A stretch of DNA of 64,000 bases from JBGSMF01 sp964651475 (GTDB lineage Bacteria; Chloroflexota; Anaerolineae; Fen-1058): assembly GCA_964651475.1 (NCBI GenBank), contig CAZYXV010000015.1:1-64000 (forward strand). The letters run 5' to 3'. The stretch's first letter is position 1, and the number at the start of each line of letters is the position of its first letter. Shown here piece by piece: positions 19,303 to 29,010 of this stretch. A program made the position numbers and the translations under genes. Under the pieces are notes generated by a model. That model ran no database searches and was not told where the DNA came from. It saw only the letters and a program-made list of their open reading frames with translations.

Positions 19303-19330
19303 ATGATACCACAGACTGCCTTACGCGCAA
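19303..19330 (-). promoter_or_regulatory. Promoter of tRNA-Ser
   Basis: On the minus strand, TTGCGC (19325-19330) and TATCAT (19303-19308) are spaced by 16 bp and end 16 bp before the tRNA. Confidence 0.65.
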
Positions 19331-19371
19331 GTGGTAGGGGGTCGACAACTCATAACCGGTATTATGCACAA

Positions 19372-19413
19372 ATTGGACAAGTGGCCAGTATAAAAATTGG
19401 ACACTTGTCCAAT
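19372..19413. repeat. 12-bp perfect inverted repeat, possible operator
   Basis: ATTGGACAAGTG (19372-19383) and CACTTGTCCAAT (19402-19413) are exact inverted copies with an 18-bp AT-rich centre that contains TATAAA. The form resembles a regulator binding site upstream of the M4 protease gene. No gene for a regulator is adjacent. Confidence 0.5.
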
Positions 19414-19493
19414 GCCGATGGCGCGATTTTATTTTACACTTAATTGTTAGTGTCAGGACGCAAAAGCCTTTTCGTGTCCTCGTCATTGCGCTG

Positions 19494-19582
19494 CTAAGGA
19501 TTGAGAATTAAATAACTGGCCACCTTGACGCCAGAAGGTGCGTAAACTAATCGGCGCATGGGCAAGTTATTTAATCCTTAGC
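19494..19582. repeat. Long imperfect inverted repeat with inner hairpin in protease leader
   Basis: CTAAGGATT..AAATAACTGGCC (19494-19521) pairs imperfectly with GGCAAGTTATTTAATCCTTAG (19561-19581), and CACCTT/AAGGTG forms an inner hairpin at 19521-19540. Another hairpin AAAGGTTGA/TCAACTTT follows at about 19671-19692. No known riboswitch consensus was recognised in 19583-19850; the region may be a mobile palindrome or a structured leader. Confidence 0.45.
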
Positions 19583-19865
19583 CCTAAAACGTGCAACCAG
19601 GGTAAGCCACGCCAGCGCACATAATTGGAGGAAGCGTGTTTAACGCCGGGCCAGTGTGCCACACTGAACCCAAAGGTTGAATCCTCAACTTTAAGGTTCC
19701 TATTTGTTACGACTACACCCGGAAAAAACTGGTAGGGAATTTTTTGCGCCTATCCTCAACTGAAATGCGCCCCTCGAGAGGAGGTGGGTGCCAATCCATA
19801 ATATCTTGTTATCACCATTAACTTGACGGTTACTTTATTCCAAGCTACAAAATGAGGAGCTAAAA

Positions 19866-22800
19866 ATGACCAAGCACGTGACCCTTTTCAACTTGTTCGT
19901 GGTTGTGGCTTTGTTGATGAGCCTGGCGCCTGTGCAGGCCGCGCCACAACCGGCCGAGCCGGCCGCCTCGCAACCGGCAGACGTTGGCGATCCTATCCAA
20001 CGCCTGGTGGATGCTACGGGCGGCACGGCCAATGTCAGTACCAGCAAGGCTACCGGCGTAGCGCGCTTTGTACGCCTGGAACCAACCTCGCTGCCCGCGT
20101 TCAAGCTCAACCGCGCCACCGAACAAGCGGCCACTGAGCAAGCGATGGCTTTCTTCCGCGCGTACGGCGGCGCCTTTGGTATCCGCGACCCCCAGCGCGA
20201 GCTTGAATTTAAAGATGTGAGCACCGATCAATTCGGCGCCAGGCACGTCGAGTATGCCCAGGTCTACAAAGGCGTTCCCATCTTTGCGGGAGTGCTGCGG
20301 GTGCACTTTGACAAGTCCGGCCAACTGACGGCCATCAACGGCACCTTTGTCCCAGACATCAAGCTCAATGCAACCCCTGCATTGAATGCCGAGGACGCCG
20401 CGGCAATTGCAGTGGGCCACGTTGCCGGCCCCCAGGCTAAAAAGACGCCCTTCTCACCCAATCAGAGCGCCGAGTTTGTTATGCAGGGGCCAGAGCGTCA
20501 AATGACCCACGCAACGGTTCAGGGCGATCTCACCGCGCGCAGCACCACGCTCTATGTCTTTCGCGCTAACCTGGCGCGCGGCGTGCCGGGCGCCAATCAC
20601 CTGGTCTACGAAGTCGAGGTGGGCAACGGCAGCAACGTGCGCGAGTTTGTTTACGTGGATGCTCAATCAGGTGAAATCGTGGACCAGATTACGGGCATCC
20701 GCGATAACCTGTACCGCCGGGCCTTTAACGGCGATGCCAACTATCCTTATACTACTTTCTGGGTAGAAGGCGATCCATTCCCCACTGGCAACGTAGAAGC
20801 CGACAAGGTGCTCAACGGTGCCCGGGAAATCTATAACGTCATCGCCAGCCTGACCGGCGGCGCGTTCCTATCGTGGGACGGCGCCGATGCCGTGATGGAC
20901 AGCGTCTTTAACGATACCATGGGCGGCTCTTGCCCTAACGCCCATTGGACCGGCGCTTACTCGGGATTTTGCACCGGCGTCAGCGGCGACGACACCGTGG
21001 GCCACGAGTGGGGACACGCCTACACTCAAGGAACTCACAACTTGATCTATCAGTGGCAATCCGGCGCGTTGGACGAGACGTACTCTGATATGTGGGGCGA
21101 AGTTGTGGACTTTCTCAACGGCAGGGGCAGCGACAGCCCCGGCGGTCTCCGCATGGATGGACACTGTTCGGTGTACGGCGCTGGCACGCCGAGCGTGGAT
21201 GACAGCTATCGCTGGCTTTCGGGCGAAGACGACACGGGCGGCGCCATCCGCGACATGTGGTGGCCCAACTGCTATGGCGACCCGAACAATGTAACTGATG
21301 CGCAGTATTTCTGTGGCTCGGGTGATGGCGGCGGCGTTCACACCAACTGCGGTGTGTCCAACCACGCCTTTGCCTTGTTGACAGATGGCGGTACCTTTAA
21401 CGGTTACACCATCAACGGCATTGGCGTCACCAAGACGGCTCACCTGTATTGGCGCACGCAGTCTGTCTACCAGGTGCCAACGACCGACTTTGCCGATCAC
21501 GCCGACGCGCTCGAACAATCTTGCCAGGACCTGATTGACCAACCCCTCTACGAGTTGAGCGCGGCCGTTTCTATGACGGCGTATTCCACTGCAGTGTTCA
21601 CCACTACAGACTGTATTGAAGTTGGCAACGTGATTTCCGCGGTCGAGTTCCGCTTCGACCCCACTGACCAGTGCGGCTTTGAGCCAATGCTCGACCCGGA
21701 CGCGCCGTCGCTGTGTTCAGCGCTCGAGGCACCGGTTTCGATCTACTCTGAAGATTGGGAATCCGGCAACCTGGGCAGTTGGACCGTCGGCGCGCGCGAC
21801 GTGTACAGCCCGGCGACCTATATCATCGCCGATTGGTTCGTGACGAGCACTCTGCCCAGCGGGCGCGCTGGTTCGGCCGTCTTGGCCGTGGATCCCAGCC
21901 TCGGTTCCTGCGGAGGCCCCGATGACCAAAGCGGCGTCCGTTACCTGGAAAGCGTTACAATCACAATCCCGGCGGAAGCCGCCACACCACGCTTGGTGTT
22001 TGATAACTGGGTGGCAACTGAATTGGGCTACGACGGCGGCAATGTCAAGATCAGCGTTAACGGCGGACCATGGACGCTTGTCCCGCCCAGCGCTTTCACT
22101 TTCAACCCCTATCCTGCCGTGCTTTCGACGGGCGGCACCAGCCCGCTGGCCGGCGAGCCGGCCTTTACCGGCAGCGACGAAGGTACAGTTGGAGGCAGTT
22201 GGGGACAATCTCAAGTTGATCTGTCTGGCCTGGCCTCACAGGGCGACGAAATCAAGCTGCGCTTTGAGATGGGGATGGATGGCTGCGGCGGCGTCATCGG
22301 CTGGTACGTGGATGACGTAGAGTTGTATCACTGTGTGCTTGGAGCACACGGCACGCTGCACGGCGTCATTTCTGACGACTCGGCGGGCCCCATCGTCGGC
22401 GCGCAAATCGAGGCCACGCTCGAACCAACTCAGACCTTATTCAGCACGAGCAGCGGCGCGGGCGGCGCGTACTCGATGCCCCTGCTGACCGGCGTCTACA
22501 CGGTGACGGCTTCGGCTTTTGGTTACACGCCTGAAACCGTGTACCCGGTGAACATTATCTCTGGCAGCGCAACCGCCCAAGACTTTACACTCACCGCTAT
22601 GCCGGCCGCCATTCTCAGCGGCACGGTGACGGACGCCAACACCGGTTGGGCGTTGTATGCTTTCGTCGGCATTCCTGGTTATCCGGGCGGCGGCGTGTGG
22701 ACCGACCCGGAGACCGGCGGCTATAGCGTCTCAATCCCCACCGGCATCACATACACGCTGACCGTAGAGGCCTGGGTAGATGGCTACCTGACGGCCATCC

Positions 22801-25127
22801 GCGATGTTAACCTGACCGGTAACCAGGTTGAAGACTTTGCATTAGATGCGGACCTGGTGGCCTGCAACGCGCCAGGGTATGGAGGCGGGGACGCAAATGC
22901 GGTGCAAGACGGCAGTTTCGAGGATGGATCACCCAACTCGTACTGGACAGAGTCCGGATCACTCGCTTCTCCATTGTGTGATCCCAATACTTGCAATGGT
23001 GTTGAGAAGGCCCACACCGGCACGTGGTATGCCTGGTATGGCGGTTGGAGCCAAACAAACGTCGCCGCAGTCAGCCAGACCGTCACTATCCCAAACACTG
23101 GGGCAGCCACTCTGAGCTTTTGGTTGGAGATGCAAGCCACCCCCGGAACTGATGATGGCCTGCTCGAAGTAAAACTGGATGGAACGACACTCCTCAGCTT
23201 CACAGAGGCGGATGGTCCTACTTTTGTCTCCTACACCCAGGTGGATGTGGACGTGAGCAGCTATGCCGACGGTGGCACCTACGATCTCCAGATCACGGGG
23301 TACGAGACAGGCACCACGGGCATCAACTTTTTCGTTGATGACGTGGCCCTGATTACCAGCCTGCCTTGCATCGTTCCCAACGGCGGCCTGGTAATTGGCA
23401 ATGTGTATGATGCCAATACCGGCGATGAACTGAATGACGTGACCGTGAGCAACGACAGCGGCCAATCCAATACTACCGGTCCGGTGTCTGACCCGGCGGC
23501 GGACGAGGGGTTCTATACCTTGTACTCGCCGGCTGGCTCTCACACTTTCACTGCCGCGCTGGCCGGTTACAGTAATGCAATCGAGACGCCCAATGTGGAG
23601 GCAGGCGGCACGATTCGGCAAGACTTTGATCTGAGCGCGCCAATGATGAACGTGGCGCCAGCCACACTCAGCAGCGCGCAAGGGACTGATGTCCAAAGGA
23701 CCAGGCAACTCACCATTGCAAATGAGGGCACAGCCGCTCTGGAGTGGACGGTCAGCGCAGGGCTCGAGTACGATAACGGCCCGCTGGTCAACAGCCCAGG
23801 CACCGGCGCCGGTGGAGCGGACGAAAGCATGGTTCAAACTGTCAGCCTGGGAATGAGTGTAAATGGCTTTGGGCACGCACTTTCATCCGGCTATCGTATT
23901 GCGGATGACTTGATGGTATCCGGCGGAGACTGGCCAATCAATACGATTACGTTTTACGCTTACCAGTCAGGCTCTGCCATAACCTCAACCATCAACCACG
24001 TAAACCTCCGCATCTGGGATGGCCCACCAAATGATCCCGCCAGCGCCGTCATCTTTGGCGATACGACCACAAACCGCATGGTGAGTACGAGGTGGTCCGG
24101 GATTTACCGTGTGGGCGAAACTACCAGCGGCGCGACCAATCGCCCTATCATGGCCAGCACGGTGAATGTGGGTATTATCCTATCGCCTGGCACATATTGG
24201 CTGGATTGGCAGTCGGATGGTACTCTGGCTTCTGGGCCGTGGGCGCCGCCCATTACAATCAACGGCCTGACCACAACCGGGAACGCTCTGCAATTCGACG
24301 GCTCTGGCTGGTCCGCCGCAGTGGATGTTGGCCAACAAGGATTCCCCTTCACCATCAACGAGGGCAATGACATCCCCTGGATCACGCTTGCCCCCATCAG
24401 TGGGACAACAGCGTCTGGTGTGAGCAGTCCAATCAATGTGACCTTTGACTCTACCGGCCTGGCATTGGGCACCTACACTGGCGAACTGGCTATCCACGGC
24501 AATGCCCCGCTTGAACCGTGGGTGATTGTGCCCGTAGAGTTGAACGTTGTTGTTCCGCCGACTTTTACACTCACCGTTGATAACATCGTGGGCAGCGGCA
24601 CAGTCACGCTCGACCCACCCGGCGGCGTCTACGACGAAGGCACAATCGTCACGCTGACGGCCACACCTGATCCCGGCTGGCTGTTCGTCGGCTGGAGCGG
24701 CGATGTGAGCGGCGCGACCAATCCCGTCTCCGTCACAGTGGACAGCGACCTGGCGGTCACGGCCACCTTTGCGCTGGCGTGCGTGGAGGTAGCAGACGTG
24801 AACCTGAGTGTGACGGGCGGCACGCTTGCCTACACCGACACGCTGGTCATGTTCAGCATAGACATCATGCCCAACAACGCCTCCAAGCCATATACCTACA
24901 CGGTTGACTATGGCGACGGCATCACGGCCACGGCCACCAGCAGCGCCGATCCATTGGCGCTGAGCCATACCTTCACAGCTGTTGACACCTACACCGTCAA
25001 GATCGAGGTGTGGAACTGCTCGATGACTGCGCCAGTGACTGACACAGTGCAGGTAGTGGTGAACGAGAAACCCGCGCCGCTGCTCTACAAGATTTACTTA
25101 CCTATACTGGCAAAGAATAGCTCATAA
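19866..25127 (+). CDS. Secreted M4 (thermolysin-like) metalloprotease with many C-terminal domains
   Basis: A 1753-residue secreted zinc protease. A signal peptide (1-25) is followed by an FTP/PepSY propeptide (about 40-270) and the catalytic domain. H380-E381-W-G-H384 is the HExxH zinc site, and E404 in GALDETYSD, 24 residues after the first His as in thermolysin, is the third ligand. GGGVHTN carries the catalytic His. The long C-terminus holds two jelly-roll-like domains, two carboxypeptidase-regulatory-like domains, an Ig/BACON-like domain, a bacterial repeat (GWSGDVSG) and a PKD-like domain, and ends IYLPILAKNSS. GAGGAG lies 6 nt before the ATG. Thermolysin relatives are normally about 500 residues, so most of this chain is for binding or anchoring. 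It most likely digests extracellular protein for nutrition. Confidence 0.93.
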   Translation: MTKHVTLFNLFVVVALLMSLAPVQAAPQPAEPAASQPADVGDPIQRLVDATGGTANVSTSKATGVARFVRLEPTSLPAFKLNRATEQAATEQAMAFFRAYGGAFGIRDPQRELEFKDVSTDQFGARHVEYAQVYKGVPIFAGVLRVHFDKSGQLTAINGTFVPDIKLNATPALNAEDAAAIAVGHVAGPQAKKTPFSPNQSAEFVMQGPERQMTHATVQGDLTARSTTLYVFRANLARGVPGANHLVYEVEVGNGSNVREFVYVDAQSGEIVDQITGIRDNLYRRAFNGDANYPYTTFWVEGDPFPTGNVEADKVLNGAREIYNVIASLTGGAFLSWDGADAVMDSVFNDTMGGSCPNAHWTGAYSGFCTGVSGDDTVGHEWGHAYTQGTHNLIYQWQSGALDETYSDMWGEVVDFLNGRGSDSPGGLRMDGHCSVYGAGTPSVDDSYRWLSGEDDTGGAIRDMWWPNCYGDPNNVTDAQYFCGSGDGGGVHTNCGVSNHAFALLTDGGTFNGYTINGIGVTKTAHLYWRTQSVYQVPTTDFADHADALEQSCQDLIDQPLYELSAAVSMTAYSTAVFTTTDCIEVGNVISAVEFRFDPTDQCGFEPMLDPDAPSLCSALEAPVSIYSEDWESGNLGSWTVGARDVYSPATYIIADWFVTSTLPSGRAGSAVLAVDPSLGSCGGPDDQSGVRYLESVTITIPAEAATPRLVFDNWVATELGYDGGNVKISVNGGPWTLVPPSAFTFNPYPAVLSTGGTSPLAGEPAFTGSDEGTVGGSWGQSQVDLSGLASQGDEIKLRFEMGMDGCGGVIGWYVDDVELYHCVLGAHGTLHGVISDDSAGPIVGAQIEATLEPTQTLFSTSSGAGGAYSMPLLTGVYTVTASAFGYTPETVYPVNIISGSATAQDFTLTAMPAAILSGTVTDANTGWALYAFVGIPGYPGGGVWTDPETGGYSVSIPTGITYTLTVEAWVDGYLTAIRDVNLTGNQVEDFALDADLVACNAPGYGGGDANAVQDGSFEDGSPNSYWTESGSLASPLCDPNTCNGVEKAHTGTWYAWYGGWSQTNVAAVSQTVTIPNTGAATLSFWLEMQATPGTDDGLLEVKLDGTTLLSFTEADGPTFVSYTQVDVDVSSYADGGTYDLQITGYETGTTGINFFVDDVALITSLPCIVPNGGLVIGNVYDANTGDELNDVTVSNDSGQSNTTGPVSDPAADEGFYTLYSPAGSHTFTAALAGYSNAIETPNVEAGGTIRQDFDLSAPMMNVAPATLSSAQGTDVQRTRQLTIANEGTAALEWTVSAGLEYDNGPLVNSPGTGAGGADESMVQTVSLGMSVNGFGHALSSGYRIADDLMVSGGDWPINTITFYAYQSGSAITSTINHVNLRIWDGPPNDPASAVIFGDTTTNRMVSTRWSGIYRVGETTSGATNRPIMASTVNVGIILSPGTYWLDWQSDGTLASGPWAPPITINGLTTTGNALQFDGSGWSAAVDVGQQGFPFTINEGNDIPWITLAPISGTTASGVSSPINVTFDSTGLALGTYTGELAIHGNAPLEPWVIVPVELNVVVPPTFTLTVDNIVGSGTVTLDPPGGVYDEGTIVTLTATPDPGWLFVGWSGDVSGATNPVSVTVDSDLAVTATFALACVEVADVNLSVTGGTLAYTDTLVMFSIDIMPNNASKPYTYTVDYGDGITATATSSADPLALSHTFTAVDTYTVKIEVWNCSMTAPVTDTVQVVVNEKPAPLLYKIYLPILAKNSS

Positions 25128-25281
25128 TAGGCGACCTGCGGGCTGGGGCGGCTTGTCGCCTCAGCCCGCTTGCCGGCCAATAGAAAGGAGTGTCTCTGGC
25201 AAGAAAACCAAGCGCACACAAGTCTGAATTGCTGTTTACTATGCACTAAACTGCACCAACTTACATCTAGGAGTAAAAGGA

Positions 25282-28200
25282 ATGAAACGCAAACTATTCA
25301 ATATACTGATGATCGTTGCTCTGCTGAGCGGACTGATGGCCACGGTGCCGGCCGCAGCCGCGCCGCTGCCCGGCGATGCCGCCTCGGCAGAATCGGCGCC
25401 GGACGCGGCGGGCGTGGCCCGGAAAGCGCCCATTGCCATCGGCGCCATCCGGCCGGCCGGCGTACACCACGTGCGGCCGCGTTCGGAAATCGTCGAGTAC
25501 CAGTTGCGCGGGCAAGGCGCTATTCCCCTGAACGCAACGACAGAGCAAGTCAAAGCGGCTGTGGCCGATTACTATGGTCGCTTTGACAAGATATCGAGCA
25601 CGTGGATTTCTCCCCAAATCCAAGCATGGGCGCTCGAGCGTGAAGCCCAGGTGAATCAGCTTCACAAAAGCCAGGCGCCGGCCGCCGCGCTGGCTATTCA
25701 ACCAGTAACGATCACCGTGCTGGCTATGGCGGTCGAATTTGGCGCCACCGAAACATTCACGCTTCCGATGGACGACGGCAATGGTGGGTGCGTCACTCAA
25801 ACAGTGACCATCACTGGCCCGATGCAAGGTGAGATGCTTCACCCCGGCCCGCTCGACAACCAAACGCTGTGGTACTCACCCACCCAGACGGCTCTGGCTT
25901 CGTTTTACGAAAAGCTGATCTTTGGCTACGAAGGTGTGGGGCGCGTGCGCACGGATCTGACCGACCCGCGTGACGGGCTGCCTGGCATCAACCTGAGCGG
26001 TTACACGGTGCAAGACTATTACGACCACGTGGCCGGCGACGGCAACGTGATCGTCACCGGCACCGTCCAGGGCTGGGTGACTGTGCCGCACAGCGAAGGC
26101 TATTACGGCATTCCGCCGTGTGGCGCTGGTCCGGGTTCATTCGATGGCGGCGTGGCGCCGGTAACGAATTTGGTCGTTGACGCGCTCGATGTGTTTAGCG
26201 CCACGAACCCCGCTTATTATAACGACACTGGACCTGATGCCTTTTGGCCCCGATACGACGCCAACTCTGATGGCATCGTGGACACGTTTTGGATTATCCA
26301 CGCCGGGATGGATTCGCAGACTACAGGCGATCCCAATGATATTTCTTCGCACAGCGGCGATATGCGTAACACTGCCGGCTGGGAGCAAGGCTTCAAGGTT
26401 TACGAGGGCGACGCTCTGACCACTGCCGACGACATTTACGTCGGTCCCTATACGATGCAGCCGGAGAACCTCGACCTGGGAGTTTTGGCCGAAGAGTTCG
26501 GACACAACTTTTTCGGCTTTCCCGATATGTACGTCTTTGACGTCAACTCTAACTCGATCGCCTTCTGGAACATCATGTCTGACGGCGTGTGGGCCGGCTA
26601 CCTGGGCGGCTCGACCCCGGTGGGCATGCCGCTGTGGTTCCGCATGATCGCTGCTTGCGGCACAGACGCCGGCGGCAACCCTATCGCCTGCAACTGGCAA
26701 GAGCCTATGGTCGAGCGCGATTATGACGCGCCGAGCGGCGAGGTCACCATCGGCCAACTGGAAAAGACGCCAGCCGGCCTGGACAAAGGCGTGCGCATTA
26801 ATTTGCCCGACTATACCGAGGTTATTGAAAACCCGGCCGGAGACGGCAAGGCCGCCTACTCGGGCAAGGGGCGCGATCAGGTGGACCTCTTGTTGAGCCG
26901 CCAAATCGCCGTCGGCGCGACCGCCACCGGCACGCTGACGATGGATGCTTACTGGAACATTGAAGACGATTGGGACTATGGCTACGTGATGGTCAACGGC
27001 GAGTTGATCCAGGATATGGACGGTGTCTTTACCGACTCCAATCCCAACGGCAATAACCTGGGTTGGGGCCTGACCGGCACCGACGAAGGAACACTGCGCT
27101 TTGACCTTTCGGCCTACGCCGGGCAGACCATCACGCTGACCTTGCGCTACAAGACGGATACAGCGGCAACCTACACAGGCTGGTGGATAGACAATATCAT
27201 CCTGGATAGAACGGTCATCGAGGACTTTGAAGCTGCCGCCGCGCCGGATACGTTCCCGGCCGAGTGGACCAACTCTGATCCTGGCTGGCTCGTCGTTCCA
27301 CAGAGCGGCACCTACCAACGCTATTACCTGGCTGAGTGGCGCGCGGACACCAAGTACGACAAGATGGTCAAGACCTGCTACGTCACCACCAACTTTAGCC
27401 TCACACCCCAAGGTCAAGTTGAGTGGGTCGTCGAGCGCGTGCCGTACAACATCCCCGGCGCGCTGCTGTATTACCGAGATACCAAGTATGGCGCCAACTA
27501 TGCCCAAAAAGCAAACGACAACGACCCGCCCAGCTATGGCCCCAAGTACCAGATCCTGGTGGTGGACATGAACCCCATGCCGCTGCTCGTCGGCGATACA
27601 CTGGCGACTAATCAGGGCCACTTTGACGCGCACGCCAGCAGCTACGACGCGGCGCTGACCTTGCAGCCCACCGAGGCGTTCTCCATCACCGACTTTGTCA
27701 CCTTTACACTGAACTATCCTTCCAAACCTGCGGTGACCACCTTTAACGACGCCAAGGGCTACTATGCCGGCTACTACTGGGGCGAGCCGTGTGACCCGGG
27801 CTATATCTGCGAGCACGACGCCGACGGCAGCGCCGTCATTCCGGCCCGCGATCTCTACAGCGTGCGCCTGACCGACTTTTTCGGCAACCGGCTGGGGCCG
27901 GATGACGAATGGCTGTACGGGATCCCCTGGGGGCCATCGTGGCTTGGCAGCGGCAACCCCGGCGACGATAATGTGCAATTCGGCATCAACATCGAGTTGA
28001 TCGCGCAGGATCCCGGCAACACCTGGGGCAGGTTGCGCCTGTACAACCAGGCCGTGACCTTTGATACGACATACACGCCAGATACGGTGAGCGCGCCCGG
28101 CACGTACGTGGTGACCTATACCACAGTCGTTGAAAACGAGGGCAGCAGTCTTGCCCCCAACGTCGGCGTGACCTACACGCTCGACGCAGAGTTGACCTTT

Positions 28201-28800
28201 ATCACAATGACTCAAGAGAGCAAAGCCGGCTCGCTCATTCTTCCAGTGGGGACGATTGATTATGACGTGCCTGCCTGGCACATTGACGAATTGCATCCCG
28301 GCGATATGGTCACACTAACCGTCATCGCCACCGGGACGGCGGAGACGCCGGCGACGCTTGACACGCAAGTTGACGCCAGCTATGACATGACCCAGGTTGG
28401 CCCGTGGCACTATTACACCGACATCGAGGTTGGGCCGGACCTGCGCGTGGACAAGAGCGGCCCGGCGGCGGCCAAACTGGGCGACATAATCACCTACACT
28501 ATCGCGCTCCAGAACGTGGGTAATATGCCGGCTCACAGCGTGTTGATCACTGATACGCTGATGGCCGGCACTCAAGAGATCACCCAGGTTGTATTTTCCA
28601 TGGCGGTGGTACCTGTGGCCTACAGCGACACGTTGAACGTAGCGTTTCCCGTCACAGTGTATGGCGTCACGCTGACCAACCACGTCGAGGTCTTTACACC
28701 CGATACCCAACTCACGACAAGAGACAAGTCTGATAGTGTATCCACCTGGGTGGAGGGAATGTATAAAATCTATCTGCCTATCGTCATGAAAAACAACTAG
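25282..28800 (+). CDS. Secreted M6 (immune inhibitor A-like) metalloprotease with EExxH site
   Basis: A 1172-residue secreted protein with a signal peptide (1-26), an M6 peptidase domain (about 130-560), a jelly-roll region after it and a DUF11-like repeat (about 1050-1140). It ends IYLPIVMKNN, the same tail as its two upstream neighbours. The usual M6 zinc motif HExxHxxGxxD is read here as E404-E405-F-G-H408-N-F-F-G-F-P-D, so the first His is replaced by Glu while the catalytic Glu, second His and distal Asp remain. Either Glu binds the metal or the enzyme is inactive. The codon is GAA, so a single base change does not restore His. It follows the M4 protease gene by 154 bp in the same direction. 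Confidence 0.85.
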   Translation: MKRKLFNILMIVALLSGLMATVPAAAAPLPGDAASAESAPDAAGVARKAPIAIGAIRPAGVHHVRPRSEIVEYQLRGQGAIPLNATTEQVKAAVADYYGRFDKISSTWISPQIQAWALEREAQVNQLHKSQAPAAALAIQPVTITVLAMAVEFGATETFTLPMDDGNGGCVTQTVTITGPMQGEMLHPGPLDNQTLWYSPTQTALASFYEKLIFGYEGVGRVRTDLTDPRDGLPGINLSGYTVQDYYDHVAGDGNVIVTGTVQGWVTVPHSEGYYGIPPCGAGPGSFDGGVAPVTNLVVDALDVFSATNPAYYNDTGPDAFWPRYDANSDGIVDTFWIIHAGMDSQTTGDPNDISSHSGDMRNTAGWEQGFKVYEGDALTTADDIYVGPYTMQPENLDLGVLAEEFGHNFFGFPDMYVFDVNSNSIAFWNIMSDGVWAGYLGGSTPVGMPLWFRMIAACGTDAGGNPIACNWQEPMVERDYDAPSGEVTIGQLEKTPAGLDKGVRINLPDYTEVIENPAGDGKAAYSGKGRDQVDLLLSRQIAVGATATGTLTMDAYWNIEDDWDYGYVMVNGELIQDMDGVFTDSNPNGNNLGWGLTGTDEGTLRFDLSAYAGQTITLTLRYKTDTAATYTGWWIDNIILDRTVIEDFEAAAAPDTFPAEWTNSDPGWLVVPQSGTYQRYYLAEWRADTKYDKMVKTCYVTTNFSLTPQGQVEWVVERVPYNIPGALLYYRDTKYGANYAQKANDNDPPSYGPKYQILVVDMNPMPLLVGDTLATNQGHFDAHASSYDAALTLQPTEAFSITDFVTFTLNYPSKPAVTTFNDAKGYYAGYYWGEPCDPGYICEHDADGSAVIPARDLYSVRLTDFFGNRLGPDDEWLYGIPWGPSWLGSGNPGDDNVQFGINIELIAQDPGNTWGRLRLYNQAVTFDTTYTPDTVSAPGTYVVTYTTVVENEGSSLAPNVGVTYTLDAELTFITMTQESKAGSLILPVGTIDYDVPAWHIDELHPGDMVTLTVIATGTAETPATLDTQVDASYDMTQVGPWHYYTDIEVGPDLRVDKSGPAAAKLGDIITYTIALQNVGNMPAHSVLITDTLMAGTQEITQVVFSMAVVPVAYSDTLNVAFPVTVYGVTLTNHVEVFTPDTQLTTRDKSDSVSTWVEGMYKIYLPIVMKNN

Positions 28801-28883
28801 CAAGTTGTCGGAGTGGCCGACGCATCCCTATGCGTTGGCGGGGCTGGCATAGGAATGCCAGTCTGCTCTCCGACAGGCTGCTA
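28798..28883. repeat. Palindromic dispersed repeat, copy 2
   Basis: Second copy of the element at 3424-3506, with the same TGTCGGAG / CTCCGACA ends and inner GCGTTGGC and GGCTGGCA hairpins. Its left end TAG is the stop codon of the M6 protease gene, so the insertion point is exactly at the gene end. Confidence 0.8.
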
Positions 28884-28960
28884 GTCCTTGGAGGCACACA
28901 AGCTCTGCAGGGAGACCCTTGCGTTAGCGTGCGCATAACCGAAAGATTGGCAGTTTCCCG

Positions 28961-28993
28961 ATAAAAGCCACCGGATTGCCCGGTGGCTTTTAT
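28961..28993. terminator. Bidirectional terminator before the methyltransferase
   Basis: A 14-bp perfect stem ATAAAAGCCACCGG / CCGGTGGCTTTTAT has a 5-nt loop. A T-run is built into each side, so it can stop transcription both ways. It ends 17 bp before the methyltransferase ATG. Confidence 0.85.
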
Positions 28994-29010
28994 GTGGTAT
29001 TATACATTCG

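Noticed and set aside
19455..19490. Possible c-di-GMP riboswitch (ACGCAAAAGCC)
   Set aside because: Only a short core is similar; the paired stems and tetraloop/receptor parts are not found.
26137..28296. 719-codon minus-strand frame
   Set aside because: It lies fully opposite the M6 protease gene, which has a signal peptide, domains and ribosome site; codon bias makes such shadows in GC-rich DNA.
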